A DNA stretch of 64,000 nucleotides from Streptomyces noursei (GCF_016917755.1 NZ_CP070326.1:4960001-5024000); one strand, 5' to 3'; positions 8,357-17,450 are shown, counted from the stretch's first letter. Notes: generated by a model from the letters alone, not told the origin. Numbers and translations are program-made.

Positions 8357-9178
8357 ATGCCACGCACCGACGCCACCGCCGCCCGTCTCTCCCGCATGGC
8401 CCGGCGCCGTACGCTGCGGATCGCCGCGGCCGGGCTGACCGCCGTCGCCGCGCTCACCCTCACCGCCTGCGGCGGTCAGGACAACCCGCTCAAGACCAGC
8501 GACGCCAAGCCGTTCAACCCGGCCCCGCAGGACTCCAAGGACCCGGCGGCCGACGGCGGACAGAGCGGGCAGGGCAAACAGGACAGCAACGCGCCTACGG
8601 GGAACGGCAGTAAGGACAGCAAGGGCGACAAGGACGGCAACAACAGCAAGGGCGGCACCACCGTCACGGACAGCACTGCCAGCGCCGGGAAGCACGGCTC
8701 CTCGGGTGGTGCGGGCCCGTCCGCCAACGGCGGGGGCACGGGCTCCGGTGCCCGGCGGACCGCCTGCGACGCGGCGAAGATCCGTATCGTGGCGAAGCCG
8801 CTGACCCGCCCGATCAACCACCTGATGCTGCAGGCCACCAACACCTCGGGCGCCACCTGCGACCTCTACGCCTACCCCTACCTGCAGTTCGACAACGCCC
8901 AGGCGGCGGTGGCCGACATGCCGGACAGCAAGCCGCAGGCGGTGGTCACGCTGACTCCGGGGGAGTCCGGCTACGCCAGCGTGCTGCTGTCCGGGGCCGA
9001 CGGCGGCAGCAACGGCATCAACGCGACCTCGCTGTCCGTCAGCCTCTCCGGCCGGGACGGCAACGGGAGCGTCGGCGGCTCGGCAAAGGTGGCACTGCCC
9101 GGCGGCTCGGCGTACATCGATGACAACGCGCGGGTGTCGTACTGGCAGACGGACCCGAACACGGCGGCCTCCTGGTAA
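8357..9178 (+). CDS. Secreted lipoprotein with C-terminal DUF4232 domain
   Basis: 273 residues. A basic N-region, hydrophobic stretch and lipobox LTAC (Cys ~38) mark a type II signal peptide. Residues ~40-135 are a Lys/Asp/Gly/Ser-rich linker of low complexity, followed by a DUF4232 domain (two Cys, TACDAAKIRIVAKP and TSGATCDLYAYPYLQF) common in actinobacterial cell-surface proteins of unknown function. ATG 8357 has GGGGGA upstream; an internal ATG at 8396 is an alternative that would still retain the lipobox. The gene follows the SARP gene by 156 nt and has its own terminator at 9220-9249. Confidence 0.85.
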   Translation: MPRTDATAARLSRMARRRTLRIAAAGLTAVAALTLTACGGQDNPLKTSDAKPFNPAPQDSKDPAADGGQSGQGKQDSNAPTGNGSKDSKGDKDGNNSKGGTTVTDSTASAGKHGSSGGAGPSANGGGTGSGARRTACDAAKIRIVAKPLTRPINHLMLQATNTSGATCDLYAYPYLQFDNAQAAVADMPDSKPQAVVTLTPGESGYASVLLSGADGGSNGINATSLSVSLSGRDGNGSVGGSAKVALPGGSAYIDDNARVSYWQTDPNTAASW

Positions 9179-9519
9179 TCCGGGCCATCGCCCGAAGGCA
9201 CTCCGCCGCCCCCAAAGCAGGGCGCCCGCGAATCCCCCGGCGGGCGCCCTTTCTCCGCGCCGGCCTCCCCCAGGGAGGTCGGCGACGCGCGGCCCGGGCC
9301 GCCCGCGGCTGTCCCGTCATGTCCCAGCACGCCCCCGACGGCGTCCCGAAAACCCCCGCCTACCGGAACGTCCTCGCAGGTCACAGCCTTGTGAGAGGGC
9401 AGGTGCGTCCCACGGGACGCGGATCGGCCGTTCGTCGTCCGCGTCCCGCCCCAGCATGGTCCCCGTCGCCGCGAACCGATCAGGAGAACGGCACGGACCG
9501 ATGACGCGGAGGGGCACGC
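9179..9519. other. Intergenic stretch between lipoprotein and NlpC/P60-like genes
   Basis: Holds the terminator at 9220-9249 and a short dyad around 9410-9420 (GCGTCC/GGACGC). I looked for the ydaO-type c-di-AMP riboswitch that often precedes wall hydrolase genes in Streptomyces and did not find its conserved blocks. Confidence 0.5.
9220..9249 (+). terminator. Hairpin terminator after lipoprotein gene
   Basis: 10-bp perfect stem GGGCGCCCGC/GCGGGCGCCC, 10-nt loop, followed by TTT. Confidence 0.8.
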
Positions 9520-10419
9520 ATGGCCGAACACGGCACCACGCAACCAGGGGACGGCACAACCCCCGTGGAGGGCGCGGGATCCGCACTCCGTCGGGCCCTG
9601 CTGCGCCGCGTGCTTCCCGCGGCCGCCGTGGCCGGTCTCGGCATCACCGGGGTCACCGGGGTCGCGCACGGTGCCGCAAGCGACGCACAGCGGACCGCCC
9701 GCGCCGACTTCCCCACGTGGGGCACCCGTTGGGTGGTGCACGCCGGCGCCGACACGCGCTCCCCCGCCGTGGGGGTGATCAACACCTCCGGGCCGGGCCG
9801 GGACCGGATCACCGCCGACTACCAGGTCGACACCGGCCACCGGGTGTGCGAGGGCAGCGCCTGCTCGACCTTCATGGCCCACATCACCGGGCCGGTGAAG
9901 GGCTTCCTCACCGTGGTCGCGGTGGCCATACCGCAGGACCGGCTGCCGGGCATACCCGTCCACGGCGGTCAGCCGCCGCAGCAGCCGGGCAGTTCGCGCC
10001 AGGAGATGCTGGCGCGCGCCGCCACCTGGCTGACCGCCGACAACGGCGCGCAGGTCCCGTACAGCCAGGCCAAGGTCTGGAAGGACGGCTACCGGCAGGA
10101 CTGCTCCGGCTATGTGTCGATGGCCCTCGGGCTGCCGACGCCGGGCACCAATACCGTGGGCCTGGCCTCCGACCGCGGCCTCACCCGGCCCATAGCGCTC
10201 GGCGCGTTGCAGGGCGGCGACCTGCTCATCGACGCGACGGGGGACAACAACAACCGGCACGTCGTCATCTTCGAGAAGTGGAACGACGCCGCGCACTCCT
10301 CGTACACCGCCTTCGAGCAGCGGGGCGGTCACGGCACCGACCACCGGAGCCTGACCTACGGCCTGCCGGGCGGCGACGCCGAGTTCACTCCCTACCGGCC
10401 CGTGGCGTTCGGCGACTGA
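9520..10419 (+). CDS. Secreted NlpC/P60-like protein
   Basis: 299 residues. An N-terminal export signal with paired arginines (SALRRALLRRVLPAAAVAGLG) suggests Sec or Tat secretion. The middle region carries an SH3-like segment, and the C-terminal domain has the papain-like signature DCSGYVSMALGL (candidate catalytic Cys ~195) and RHVVIFEKW (His ~247). NlpC/P60 enzymes cleave peptidoglycan stem peptides; this copy is a divergent family member, so hydrolase activity is inferred. ATG 9520 has GGAGG with 7-nt spacing. Monocistronic, followed by a parS site at 10489. Confidence 0.75.
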   Translation: MAEHGTTQPGDGTTPVEGAGSALRRALLRRVLPAAAVAGLGITGVTGVAHGAASDAQRTARADFPTWGTRWVVHAGADTRSPAVGVINTSGPGRDRITADYQVDTGHRVCEGSACSTFMAHITGPVKGFLTVVAVAIPQDRLPGIPVHGGQPPQQPGSSRQEMLARAATWLTADNGAQVPYSQAKVWKDGYRQDCSGYVSMALGLPTPGTNTVGLASDRGLTRPIALGALQGGDLLIDATGDNNNRHVVIFEKWNDAAHSSYTAFEQRGGHGTDHRSLTYGLPGGDAEFTPYRPVAFGD

Positions 10420-10488
10420 ACGACGCCGGCGAGCGGACTCGGTACGTCCGACGGATCCGGCACCACCCTCACGGAGCCGCGGCGCGCT

Positions 10489-10502
10489 GTTTCACGTGAA
10501 AC
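10489..10502. promoter_or_regulatory. parS: parS site
   Basis: Perfect GTTTCACGTGAAAC in the gap between the NlpC/P60-like and HTH membrane-protein genes. Confidence 0.9.
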
Positions 10503-10539
10503 GTCACCGAACGGTCCGTGTTCGTTCCGGATCACGTAA

Positions 10540-10580
10540 CGAGGGGCACTTCCGTCACAGGGGAGCGGAAGTGCCCCTCG
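10540..10580. terminator. Strong 15-bp hairpin between NlpC/P60-like and HTH genes
   Basis: CGAGGGGCACTTCCG and its exact complement flank an 11-nt loop. It may end the upstream transcript; it lies 25 nt before the next start, so it could also be a leader structure. Confidence 0.6.
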
Positions 10581-10604
10581 CACGCGCATGTCCACTGTGC
10601 TGGA

Positions 10605-11495
10605 ATGCGAGACGTGCCTGGCCATGAGAACCACGCCACGAACATCCGCCGCAAACCCCTCGCCCCACTCCCCGCAGAACTCTCCGGTCCCGCACGGGAC
10701 TTCGTCGCCGCCTTGCGCCGTATGCACGGCGAACTGGGATACAGCCTCCAGCAGTTGGCGGGACGGCTGCCGGCCAGCCGCTCCTCCCTCTCGCGGTACC
10801 TCCGCGGGCAGAGCCTGCCCGACGAACGGCTGCTGGTGCAGTGGTGCAAGCTCTCGTTCACCGGCGAGGACCGGCTGCCCGCGCTGGTGGAACTGCTGCA
10901 CCGCGCCCAGGAGGCGGCGGACGAGGCACCGGCGGCCGCCGCGGAGCCGCACACCGGGACCGGACCGGGCGCCGAGGAGCCGGCGGGACCTCAGGACGCG
11001 GAACCCGGGGATGCCCCGTCCGGGCGGCGCCGGCTGCGCCTGCTGCTCGCCGGGCTCGGCACCGCCGCCGTGCTCGCCGGGGCCGCGTTCGCCGTCCTGG
11101 CTCTGACCGGCGCGGACGCCGGCAGCCGGAGGGACGGGGGCGACGGCCGGGAGCCGGCCGCCTCGGCCCCGGGACCGACCGCCGGATCCGCCCGGATCAC
11201 CGTGAACAACGTCGAACGGGCCTGCCAGCACAGCCACACCGACTACTGCGCGCTCGGCCTGGCGCACGACCCCTATGCGCCGTATGAGCGGCGCAACGTC
11301 GTGGGGCACGTCTGGCACGGCGAAGTGCTGCGCGCCGTGTGCAAGATCGCCGACGGGATCACCGTCACCGACGAGGCCGGCGGGCACAGCAGCATCTGGT
11401 TCCGGGTCGACCACGACGGCGGTCCGGCCTGGATGCCCGGCATCCGCGTCCGGCCGGACCAGCTCGACGACGAGCTGCCCCGCTGCCGGAACTGA
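10605..11495 (+). CDS. Helix-turn-helix protein with a transmembrane segment
   Basis: 296 residues. Residues ~20-75 form an XRE-like HTH (SLQQLAGRLPASRSSLSRYLRG), followed by an acidic/Ala-rich linker, one transmembrane helix at ~144-168 (LRLLLAGLGTAAVLAGAAFA), and an extracytoplasmic domain of ~110 residues with paired cysteines (ERACQHSHTDYCALGL). This one-component membrane-anchored layout is common and uncharacterised in Streptomyces; it could couple an external signal to transcription. ATG 10605 or GTG 10614 could be the start; longer frames would run through the 10540-10580 hairpin and are rejected. Confidence 0.75.
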   Translation: MRDVPGHENHATNIRRKPLAPLPAELSGPARDFVAALRRMHGELGYSLQQLAGRLPASRSSLSRYLRGQSLPDERLLVQWCKLSFTGEDRLPALVELLHRAQEAADEAPAAAAEPHTGTGPGAEEPAGPQDAEPGDAPSGRRRLRLLLAGLGTAAVLAGAAFAVLALTGADAGSRRDGGDGREPAASAPGPTAGSARITVNNVERACQHSHTDYCALGLAHDPYAPYERRNVVGHVWHGEVLRAVCKIADGITVTDEAGGHSSIWFRVDHDGGPAWMPGIRVRPDQLDDELPRCRN

Positions 11496-11513
11496 CGGGG
11501 ACCGGGTTTGGCC

Positions 11514-11657
11514 GTGCACGCCGGGGAAAGACGAGCCCAGGGCCGCGCGGAACAAACCCGTCCTGGCCGTGACAACGGCAGTCGCTATGGTGGCCCGTGC
11601 TTCACCAACTGGTACAGCAGCCTTTCCGCCGCCAAGCTGGAAGCCGGCGTCGGGTAA
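11514..11657 (+). CDS. Possible 47-residue small ORF
   Basis: GTG-to-TAA frame directly in phase with the TGA stop of the preceding HTH gene. Its second half (reading GGPCFTNWYSSLSAAKLEAG) uses mostly C/G third bases and looks protein-like, but there is no ribosome site and no recognised family. It could be chance or the remnant of a longer C-terminus. Confidence 0.2.
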   Translation: MHAGERRAQGRAEQTRPGRDNGSRYGGPCFTNWYSSLSAAKLEAGVG

Positions 11658-11720
11658 CGGACCCCGCGCACCGGCCTCCCGCACTCCCCCCAGGTAGCCC
11701 TGGCCCGGCCCTGGCCGGGG

Positions 11721-13547
11721 CTATTCCGCGTCCAGTCCCGCCAGCACCAGCCCCAGGCGGGCCGCGCCGTCCTCGGTGATCCGGACCGGAACGCCCCAGT
11801 CCTGCTGGTGCACATGGCAGGCCGGGTACTCGATGTCCGGGGCGTCGTCGCAGGACGCGGCCATCGCCGAGACATGCAGCACGCCCTCGGTCACGCCGTC
11901 CGCGAGGACCAGGTCCCGCACCAGATCCGTACCCGCGCCCGACCCGTCGGCGAGCAGCTCCGGCGGCGTGGCGCTGACCAGCAGCCGCGTCGAGGGGCCG
12001 TAGCGGGTGTCGAGCTTCTGGCCGGCCGGGGCCTGGAAGACCACGTCGAGGCGGAGCGTGCCGGGGGCGACGTCGGTGGCGGCGCGCTGGGTGCGGTGCG
12101 CCACCGACTCCACGCGGACCGCCTCCTCGGGGAGCCGGAGCCGGGTCAGCCGGTGGCGCGCGGACTCCACCACCACGATGTCGTCGTCGACGAGGACCGC
12201 CGCGGAGGGTTCCCGCAGATCCGTCGCGAGCGTGGTGACCTCGCCGCTCGCCGGGTCGTAGCGGCGCAGCGCGTGGTTGTAGGTGTCCGCGACGGCGACC
12301 GAGCCGTCGGGCAGCGCGGTCACCCCCAGCGGGTGCTGGAGCAGGGCCTGCTCGGCCGCGCCGTCGCGGTGCCCGAAGTCGAAGAGCCCGGTGCCGACGG
12401 CCGTGCGGACGACGTAGCCGTCACCCGGGGCGGCCGGGTCATCGTGCGCGGCGCGCTCGATCCAGCGCACCGCGCTGGTCTCCGAGTCGGCGATCCACAG
12501 CCGGTCGCCGGCCGCCGCGAGCCCGGAGGGCTGGGCGAACCACGCCTCGGCGGCGGGGCCGTCCACCAGTCCCTCGTTGGTGGTGCCGGCCGCCACCGCC
12601 ACCGTGCCGTCGGCCGGGTCGTAGGTCCAGATCTGGTGCACTCCGGCCATCGCGATCCACAGCCGGTCCTGCCACCAGGCGAGGTCCCACGGCGAGGAGA
12701 GGTCCACCTCGCGCGCCGGGCCCGAGGTCGGCGAGCCCTGCCACCACTGCTTACCGGTGCCGGCCACGGTCTCCAGGGCGCCGGTCGCGGGGTCGAAGAC
12801 CCGGATGGCGTGGTTGACGGTGTCCGCGACGGCGACCGTGCCGTCCGGCAGCAGCGCCAGCCCCTGCGGCTCGTTGAAGGAGTCCGGGCCCAGCCCGCGC
12901 TCGCCGGTCCCGATCCGGCGCACCACCTGCTCGCCGTCGGCCGCCAGCTCCACCAGCTGGTGCCGGGTGGTGTCGGAGACCAGGAAGGTGCCGCCGGGCA
13001 GCCGCACCGCCTTGCCGGGGAAGCGGAGGTCGGTGGCGACCGGCTCCGGCGGTACGTACGGCCCGTCGCCCCGCCGCAGCGTGCCCTTCTCGGTGTGCTC
13101 GGCGATCAGCTCCTCGACGAGCTTCCCGATGGCGTGCGCATGGCCCTCGCCCGCGTGTTGGGCCACGACGTAGCCCTCGGGGTCGATCACCACCAGCGTC
13201 GGCCAGGCCCGCACCGCGTACTGCTTCCAGGTCGCCAGCTCCGGGTCGTCGAGGACGGGGTGCTCGACGCCGTACCGCTCGACGGCGTCCACCACCGCCT
13301 GGTGCTCGGCCTCGTGGACGAACTTCGGGGAGTGCACGCCGATGATCACGACCGAGTCGCGGTGCCGCTCCTCCAGCTCCCGCAGCTCGTCCAGGACGTG
13401 CAGGCAATTCACACAACAGAACGTCCAGAAGTCGAGGATGACAATGCGTCCTCGCAGGTCAGAGAGGGTGAGGTCAGTTCCGCCGGTGTTGAGCCAGCCA
13501 CCCTTGCCGATCAGCTCGGGGGCCCGGACGCGCGCACGTGAAGCCAT
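11721..13547 (-). CDS. Thioredoxin-like protein with NHL beta-propeller repeats (NHLRC2-type)
   Basis: 608 residues. The N-terminal ~150 form a TlpA/thioredoxin-like domain (ILDFWTFCCVNCLHVLDELREL) with a CVNC redox pair, followed by NHL repeats (FNEPQGLALLPDGTVAVADT, LQHPLGVTALPDGSVAVADT and others) and a C-terminal beta-rich domain. Homologues in bacteria and animals (NHLRC2) are conserved but poorly understood; a thiol-disulfide or scaffold role is likely. No signal peptide, so cytoplasmic. ATG 13547 begins MASRARVRAPEL; no good ribosome site lies upstream, and a GTG 18 nt earlier is an alternative. Divergent from the LURP-one gene with only 64 bp between starts. Confidence 0.88.
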   Translation of the reverse strand: MASRARVRAPELIGKGGWLNTGGTDLTLSDLRGRIVILDFWTFCCVNCLHVLDELRELEERHRDSVVIIGVHSPKFVHEAEHQAVVDAVERYGVEHPVLDDPELATWKQYAVRAWPTLVVIDPEGYVVAQHAGEGHAHAIGKLVEELIAEHTEKGTLRRGDGPYVPPEPVATDLRFPGKAVRLPGGTFLVSDTTRHQLVELAADGEQVVRRIGTGERGLGPDSFNEPQGLALLPDGTVAVADTVNHAIRVFDPATGALETVAGTGKQWWQGSPTSGPAREVDLSSPWDLAWWQDRLWIAMAGVHQIWTYDPADGTVAVAAGTTNEGLVDGPAAEAWFAQPSGLAAAGDRLWIADSETSAVRWIERAAHDDPAAPGDGYVVRTAVGTGLFDFGHRDGAAEQALLQHPLGVTALPDGSVAVADTYNHALRRYDPASGEVTTLATDLREPSAAVLVDDDIVVVESARHRLTRLRLPEEAVRVESVAHRTQRAATDVAPGTLRLDVVFQAPAGQKLDTRYGPSTRLLVSATPPELLADGSGAGTDLVRDLVLADGVTEGVLHVSAMAASCDDAPDIEYPACHVHQQDWGVPVRITEDGAARLGLVLAGLDAE

Positions 13548-13611
13548 GTGGACATTCAACGTCACTCCGGTGCGCACGCATTCCGCAGGGGGCAGGGGGA
13601 ACACGTCACCC

Positions 13612-14142
13612 ATGCTGCAATCCCACGGGGGGCACTCCCCGCGCTCCCGCAAGTACGTCGTGCACGACCGGATCTTCGGCATCGGCGAGGACTACTGGGT
13701 CGACGACGATCACGGACGGCACGCCTTCCTCGTGGACGGGAAGGCGCTCCGCCTGCGGGAGACCTTCGAGCTCAAGGACACCGAGCGGCGGGTGCTGATC
13801 ACCATCCGCAAGAAGATGTTCAGCCTGCGCGATGCGATGACCATCGAGCGGGACGACCAGCCGCTGGCGACGATCAAGCGCAAGCGGCTGTCGCTGCTGC
13901 GCCACCACTACCGCGTCGAGCTGGTCGACGGCACCGAGCTGGACGTCAGCGGCAAGATCCTGGACCGGGAGTTCGCGGTCGAGTACGACGGTGAGCTGCT
14001 CGCCGAGATCTCGCGGCGCTGGCTGACCATGCGCGAAACCTACGCGGTCAACGTCGTACGGGAGGACGCGGACCCGGCGCTGCTGATCGCCGTCGCGGTC
14101 TCGGTGATCCGGATGGCGGAGCGGGAGCGCGAGGACGACTGA
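13612..14142 (+). CDS. LURP-one-related family protein
   Basis: 176 residues matching the LURP-one-related / phospholipid scramblase-like fold: repeated beta-strands as in RKYVVHDRIFGIGEDYWV, HAFLVDGKALRLRETFEL and LATIKRKRLSLLRHHYRVEL. Function is unknown in bacteria; family members in plants and animals bind membranes. Start ATG 13612 has GGGGGA about 11 nt upstream. The gene shares a short divergent promoter region with the thioredoxin/NHL gene. Confidence 0.82.
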   Translation: MLQSHGGHSPRSRKYVVHDRIFGIGEDYWVDDDHGRHAFLVDGKALRLRETFELKDTERRVLITIRKKMFSLRDAMTIERDDQPLATIKRKRLSLLRHHYRVELVDGTELDVSGKILDREFAVEYDGELLAEISRRWLTMRETYAVNVVREDADPALLIAVAVSVIRMAEREREDD

Positions 14143-14380
14143 GGAGGTGCCAGGCGTACCGGCCAAACCACCCGAATCGGGCGCCGGTTGACCGGTTTCG
14201 CCGACTCCGCACCAATCCGGGGAAACGAATCGCGCACAGTACCACCGGCAACGCTTTCGACCGGCCCCGCCGTCGAACATCCGCCTACGATGGTCACCCG
14301 AAAGCACTGCCGGGGTGCCCGTGCGCAGCGTAACTTAACTGCCAGACAGCAGCCCGCGTACGAACCGTTCGAGGGGTCCC

Positions 14381-15205
14381 GTGACCGTCCATCCCAGCCT
14401 TCAGTCCTCCATCGATGCCTGGACGCACTCCATAGAAGCGATAACCGAGCTGGTGACTCCGCTCGTCGAGGGTGAGTGGAACAGGGCGACGGACCTCCCA
14501 GGCTGGTCCGTGCGCGACATCGTCTCCCACGTCATCGGCCTGGAATGCGAGATGTTGGGCGACCCCCGGCCGATCCACACACTGCCCCGCGACCTCTACC
14601 ACGTGCGCAGCGAGTCGGCCCGCCGGATGGAGGTCCAGGTCGACGTCCGTCGGCACCACACCGCACCGGAGATGCTCAGCGAGCTCGAATACACCGTCAT
14701 CCGGCGTTCCCGGCAGCTGCGGAACGAGACCCGCCAGCCGGACACCGTGGTGCGCAGCCCGCTCGGCGAGGACCGCACACTCGAATTCATCCTGGAGCAA
14801 CGGGCGTTCGATGTCTGGGCGCACGAGCAGGACCTGCGCCGCACGCTCGGGCAGCCCGGCAACCTCGACTCGCCCGGTGCGCTGGTGGCCCGCGATCTAC
14901 TGGTTCGGGTCCTGCCCGGCATCGTCACCAACCGGGCCAAGGCGCCGGCCAGTTCGACGGTGGTCTTCGACATCAGCGGTCCGGTGGAGTTCATGCGCAC
15001 CGTCCGGGTCGACGCCGAGGGGAAGGCGACCGTCGACGGCAGCGTCTCGCTGGGCCCGACGGTGACGCTGGCGATGGACTGGGACACCTTCCACCAGCTG
15101 GCCTGCGGCCGGGTCCGTCCGTCGACGGTCGCCGAGCAGGTCAAGATCGACGGTGACCAGGAGCTGGCCCAGGCCATCCTCGACAACCTCGCGGTGACGC
15201 CGTAA
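14381..15205 (+). CDS. Maleylpyruvate isomerase family mycothiol-dependent enzyme (DinB-like)
   Basis: 274 residues. N-terminal DinB/MDMPI four-helix domain (LPGWSVRDIVSHVIGLECEM, with His in the usual metal-ligand place, and FDVWAHEQDLRR with a second metal-site His) and a C-terminal SCP2-like domain. Family members use mycothiol, the actinobacterial thiol, in isomerase or transferase reactions; the substrate here is unknown. GTG 14381 follows GAGGGG. Monocistronic. The 238-bp upstream gap shows an AT-rich TAACTTAA patch near 14331 that may be a promoter -10. Confidence 0.85.
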   Translation: MTVHPSLQSSIDAWTHSIEAITELVTPLVEGEWNRATDLPGWSVRDIVSHVIGLECEMLGDPRPIHTLPRDLYHVRSESARRMEVQVDVRRHHTAPEMLSELEYTVIRRSRQLRNETRQPDTVVRSPLGEDRTLEFILEQRAFDVWAHEQDLRRTLGQPGNLDSPGALVARDLLVRVLPGIVTNRAKAPASSTVVFDISGPVEFMRTVRVDAEGKATVDGSVSLGPTVTLAMDWDTFHQLACGRVRPSTVAEQVKIDGDQELAQAILDNLAVTP

Positions 15206-15313
15206 CGGAGCCCGCGACGGCAGCCGACGGGCAACCGGCGGCGCTGACGGGACGCGGTCCTCAGCCGGCCCGCACCACTGCCCGCCGGCCGGACGGTGCG
15301 CAGGGAGTTACCC

Positions 15314-15327
15314 GTTTCACGTGAAAC
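15314..15327. promoter_or_regulatory. parS: parS site
   Basis: Perfect GTTTCACGTGAAAC between convergent genes; first of a pair 24 bp apart. Confidence 0.9.
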
Positions 15328-15337
15328 GATCTCCTTG

Positions 15338-15351
15338 GTTTCACGTGAAAC
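15338..15351. promoter_or_regulatory. parS: parS site
   Basis: Perfect GTTTCACGTGAAAC; second of the pair, centre-to-centre 24 bp from 15314-15327. Confidence 0.9.
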
Positions 15352-15384
15352 GGTTGCCGCGGTTGCACACCGGCCTCGGCCGCG

Positions 15385-16761
15385 TCAGGCCGGGACGTGG
15401 ACGGCCTCGACCCTGCTGACGACCAGACGTTCCCGCTCACGCCGGGCTGCACGGCTGCGCAGCCGGAGGATCTGCGTGACACCGAGCGCCTCCAGCACGA
15501 AGACCGAGGCGAACGCGATCCGGTAGTTGTCTCCGGTGGCGTCGAGCAGCATGCCGACGGCGAGCAGGGTGGTCATCGAGGCGGTGAAGCCGCCCATGTT
15601 GACGATGCCGGACGCGGTGCCCTGACGCTCCGGCGGATTGGCCGGCCGCGCGAAGTCGAAGCCGATCATCGAAGCGGGGCCGCAGGCACCCAGCACCACA
15701 CAGAGCATGACCAACAGGCCCATCGGGGCGTGTGTGGTGGGCCAGCACAAGGTGAGCGCCCACAGCAGCGCGGTGGCCGCGACGGTGCCCAGCGCCAGCG
15801 GCAGGCGGGCCGCGTGATGGCGGGCGATGATCTGCCCGTAGACCAGGCCCACGGCCATGTTCGAGAGCACGACGAGGGTCAGCAGTTCGCCGGCCGTACC
15901 GCGGGAGAGGCCCTGTGCCTCCACGAGGAACGGCAGTCCCCACAGCAGCAGGAAGACCATCGCCGGGAACTGGGTGGTGAAGTGCACCCACATGCCCAGC
16001 CGGGTGCCGGGCTCGCGCCAGGCGTTCGCGATCTGCCGGCGGACGAAGGTCGCGCCGCTGTGCTCGCGGGGCGTGGGCGGCGGGGCGAAACCCTCGGGAT
16101 GGTCCTTGAGGAAGAGCAGCAGCAGGACCAGTACGGCGATACCGCCCAGGGCACTGCCGGCGAAGGTCGTCGTCCACCCGAAGGTGTGCAGCAGCCGGGC
16201 CAGCACGAGCGTGGAGATCAGGTTGCCCGCCATCCCGACCAGGGCCGCGATCTGGGCGATCATCGGCCCGCGGCGGGCCGGGAACCACCGGGCACCCAGC
16301 CGCAGCACGCTGATGAAGGTCATCGCGTCACCGCAGCCCAGCAGCGCCCGCGAGCCGAGCGCCATGCCGTACGCGTCCGAGAACGCGAAGCCGAACTGGC
16401 CGGCGGTGTAAAGAACCACGCCGAGGGCCAGGACCTTCTTCGCGCCCAGCCGGTCGACCAGCAGGCCGACGGGTATCTGCATCCCGGCGTACACCAGCAG
16501 TTGGAGGATCGAGAAGGTGGAGAGCGCGGACGCGTTGATGTGGAAGCGGTGGGCGGCGTCCAGGCCGGCCACGCCGAGGCTGGTGCGGTAGGTGATCGCG
16601 ACGAAATAGACCGCAACGCCGACGCCCCAGACGGCTATCGCCTTCCGGCCGCCGGGCGGATCCGAGGGCAGCAGCCGGGCGCCGCCCCCGACGATGCCGC
16701 CGCCTATGCCCCCTCCGGTGGAACCGCCGCTTCCGGCGATGCCGTCGGCACTGCTGCTCAT
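15385..16761 (-). CDS. MFS transporter
   Basis: 458 residues with about 12 hydrophobic segments and an N-terminal Gly/Ser-rich tail. The MFS loop motif GLLVDRLGAKKVLALG follows the second helix, and GPASMIGFDFARPANPPERQGTASG is in the second half. It resembles nitrate/sugar-phosphate-type MFS importers, but substrate cannot be assigned. Its start overlaps the stop of the upstream GntR gene by 4 nt (16758-16761), so regulator and transporter form one operon, and the GntR protein probably senses the transported compound. Confidence 0.88.
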   Translation of the reverse strand: MSSSADGIAGSGGSTGGGIGGGIVGGGARLLPSDPPGGRKAIAVWGVGVAVYFVAITYRTSLGVAGLDAAHRFHINASALSTFSILQLLVYAGMQIPVGLLVDRLGAKKVLALGVVLYTAGQFGFAFSDAYGMALGSRALLGCGDAMTFISVLRLGARWFPARRGPMIAQIAALVGMAGNLISTLVLARLLHTFGWTTTFAGSALGGIAVLVLLLLFLKDHPEGFAPPPTPREHSGATFVRRQIANAWREPGTRLGMWVHFTTQFPAMVFLLLWGLPFLVEAQGLSRGTAGELLTLVVLSNMAVGLVYGQIIARHHAARLPLALGTVAATALLWALTLCWPTTHAPMGLLVMLCVVLGACGPASMIGFDFARPANPPERQGTASGIVNMGGFTASMTTLLAVGMLLDATGDNYRIAFASVFVLEALGVTQILRLRSRAARRERERLVVSRVEAVHVPA

Positions 16762-17450
16762 CGCTGGTCCCCCTGCGCGAGATTGCGGACCCAGCTGACG
16801 TGCCGGTGTACGGCGTCGGTGGCGGCCTCGGCGTCACCGGCCCGCAGCGCCTCGAGGATTTCGGTGTGCTCGGCGATGTTCTTGGCGATCCGGTCGGGGT
16901 GGGCGTGCATCACCGCGACGCCCATCCGCAGTTGCCGGTCGCGCAGTTGCTCGTAGAGCCGGTCCAGGATCTGGTTGCCGGCGCTGCGCACGATGGCGGC
17001 GTGGAAGGCGCGGTCGGTGACCGACACGGCGGCCAGGTCGCCCGCCGCGGCCTGCTCCCGCATGGTCTCCACCAGTTCGCTCAGCTCGTTGATCAGTGCC
17101 TCGCCGGCGGGCACGGCCTTGGCCGCCGCGTGCTTCTCCACCAGCAGCCGGGTCTCGACGACATCAGCGATCTCCTGCGCGGAGACCGGCAGGACCAGCG
17201 CGCCCTTCTTCGGGTAGAGCTTGATCAGCCCTTCGACCTCCAGCCGCAGCAGTGCCTCGCGGACCGGGGTGCGCGAGACCCCCACCGCGTCGGCGAGCTC
17301 GCCTTCGGTGAGCAGCATCCCGCCCTCGTAGCGGCGTTCCAGGACGGCGTCCTTGATGTGGGTGTAGACCCGCTCGGCGGCGGGCGGCTGCTTCGTGGGA
17401 ACGGGACCGGTCTCCCTTGTCGGGGCGGTGGAGGTGGACGCTGATGGCAT
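16758..17450 (-). CDS. GntR family regulator, FadR/FCD subfamily
   Basis: 230 residues. Winged helix at ~20-85 (TEGELADAVGVSRTPVREALLRLEVEGLI) and an all-helical FCD ligand domain (VVETRLLVEKHAAAKAV; metal-type residues D, H, H in TDRAFHAAIV and IAEHTEIL). FCD regulators usually bind carboxylic acids. ATG 17450 lacks a ribosome site and sits 6 nt after a TATCCT hexamer, so translation may be leaderless. An ATAC-N5-GTAT dyad at 17464-17476 just upstream is a likely autoregulatory operator. First gene of the operon with the MFS transporter. Confidence 0.88.
   Translation of the reverse strand: MPSASTSTAPTRETGPVPTKQPPAAERVYTHIKDAVLERRYEGGMLLTEGELADAVGVSRTPVREALLRLEVEGLIKLYPKKGALVLPVSAQEIADVVETRLLVEKHAAAKAVPAGEALINELSELVETMREQAAAGDLAAVSVTDRAFHAAIVRSAGNQILDRLYEQLRDRQLRMGVAVMHAHPDRIAKNIAEHTEILEALRAGDAEAATDAVHRHVSWVRNLAQGDQR

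Noticed and set aside
6404..8821. 805-residue minus-strand open frame opposite the SARP gene
   Set aside because: Low-complexity shadow produced by high GC; SARP and NB-ARC motifs are on the plus strand.
9350..9519. c-di-AMP (ydaO) riboswitch upstream of the NlpC/P60-like gene
   Set aside because: The conserved sequence blocks of that riboswitch are not present.
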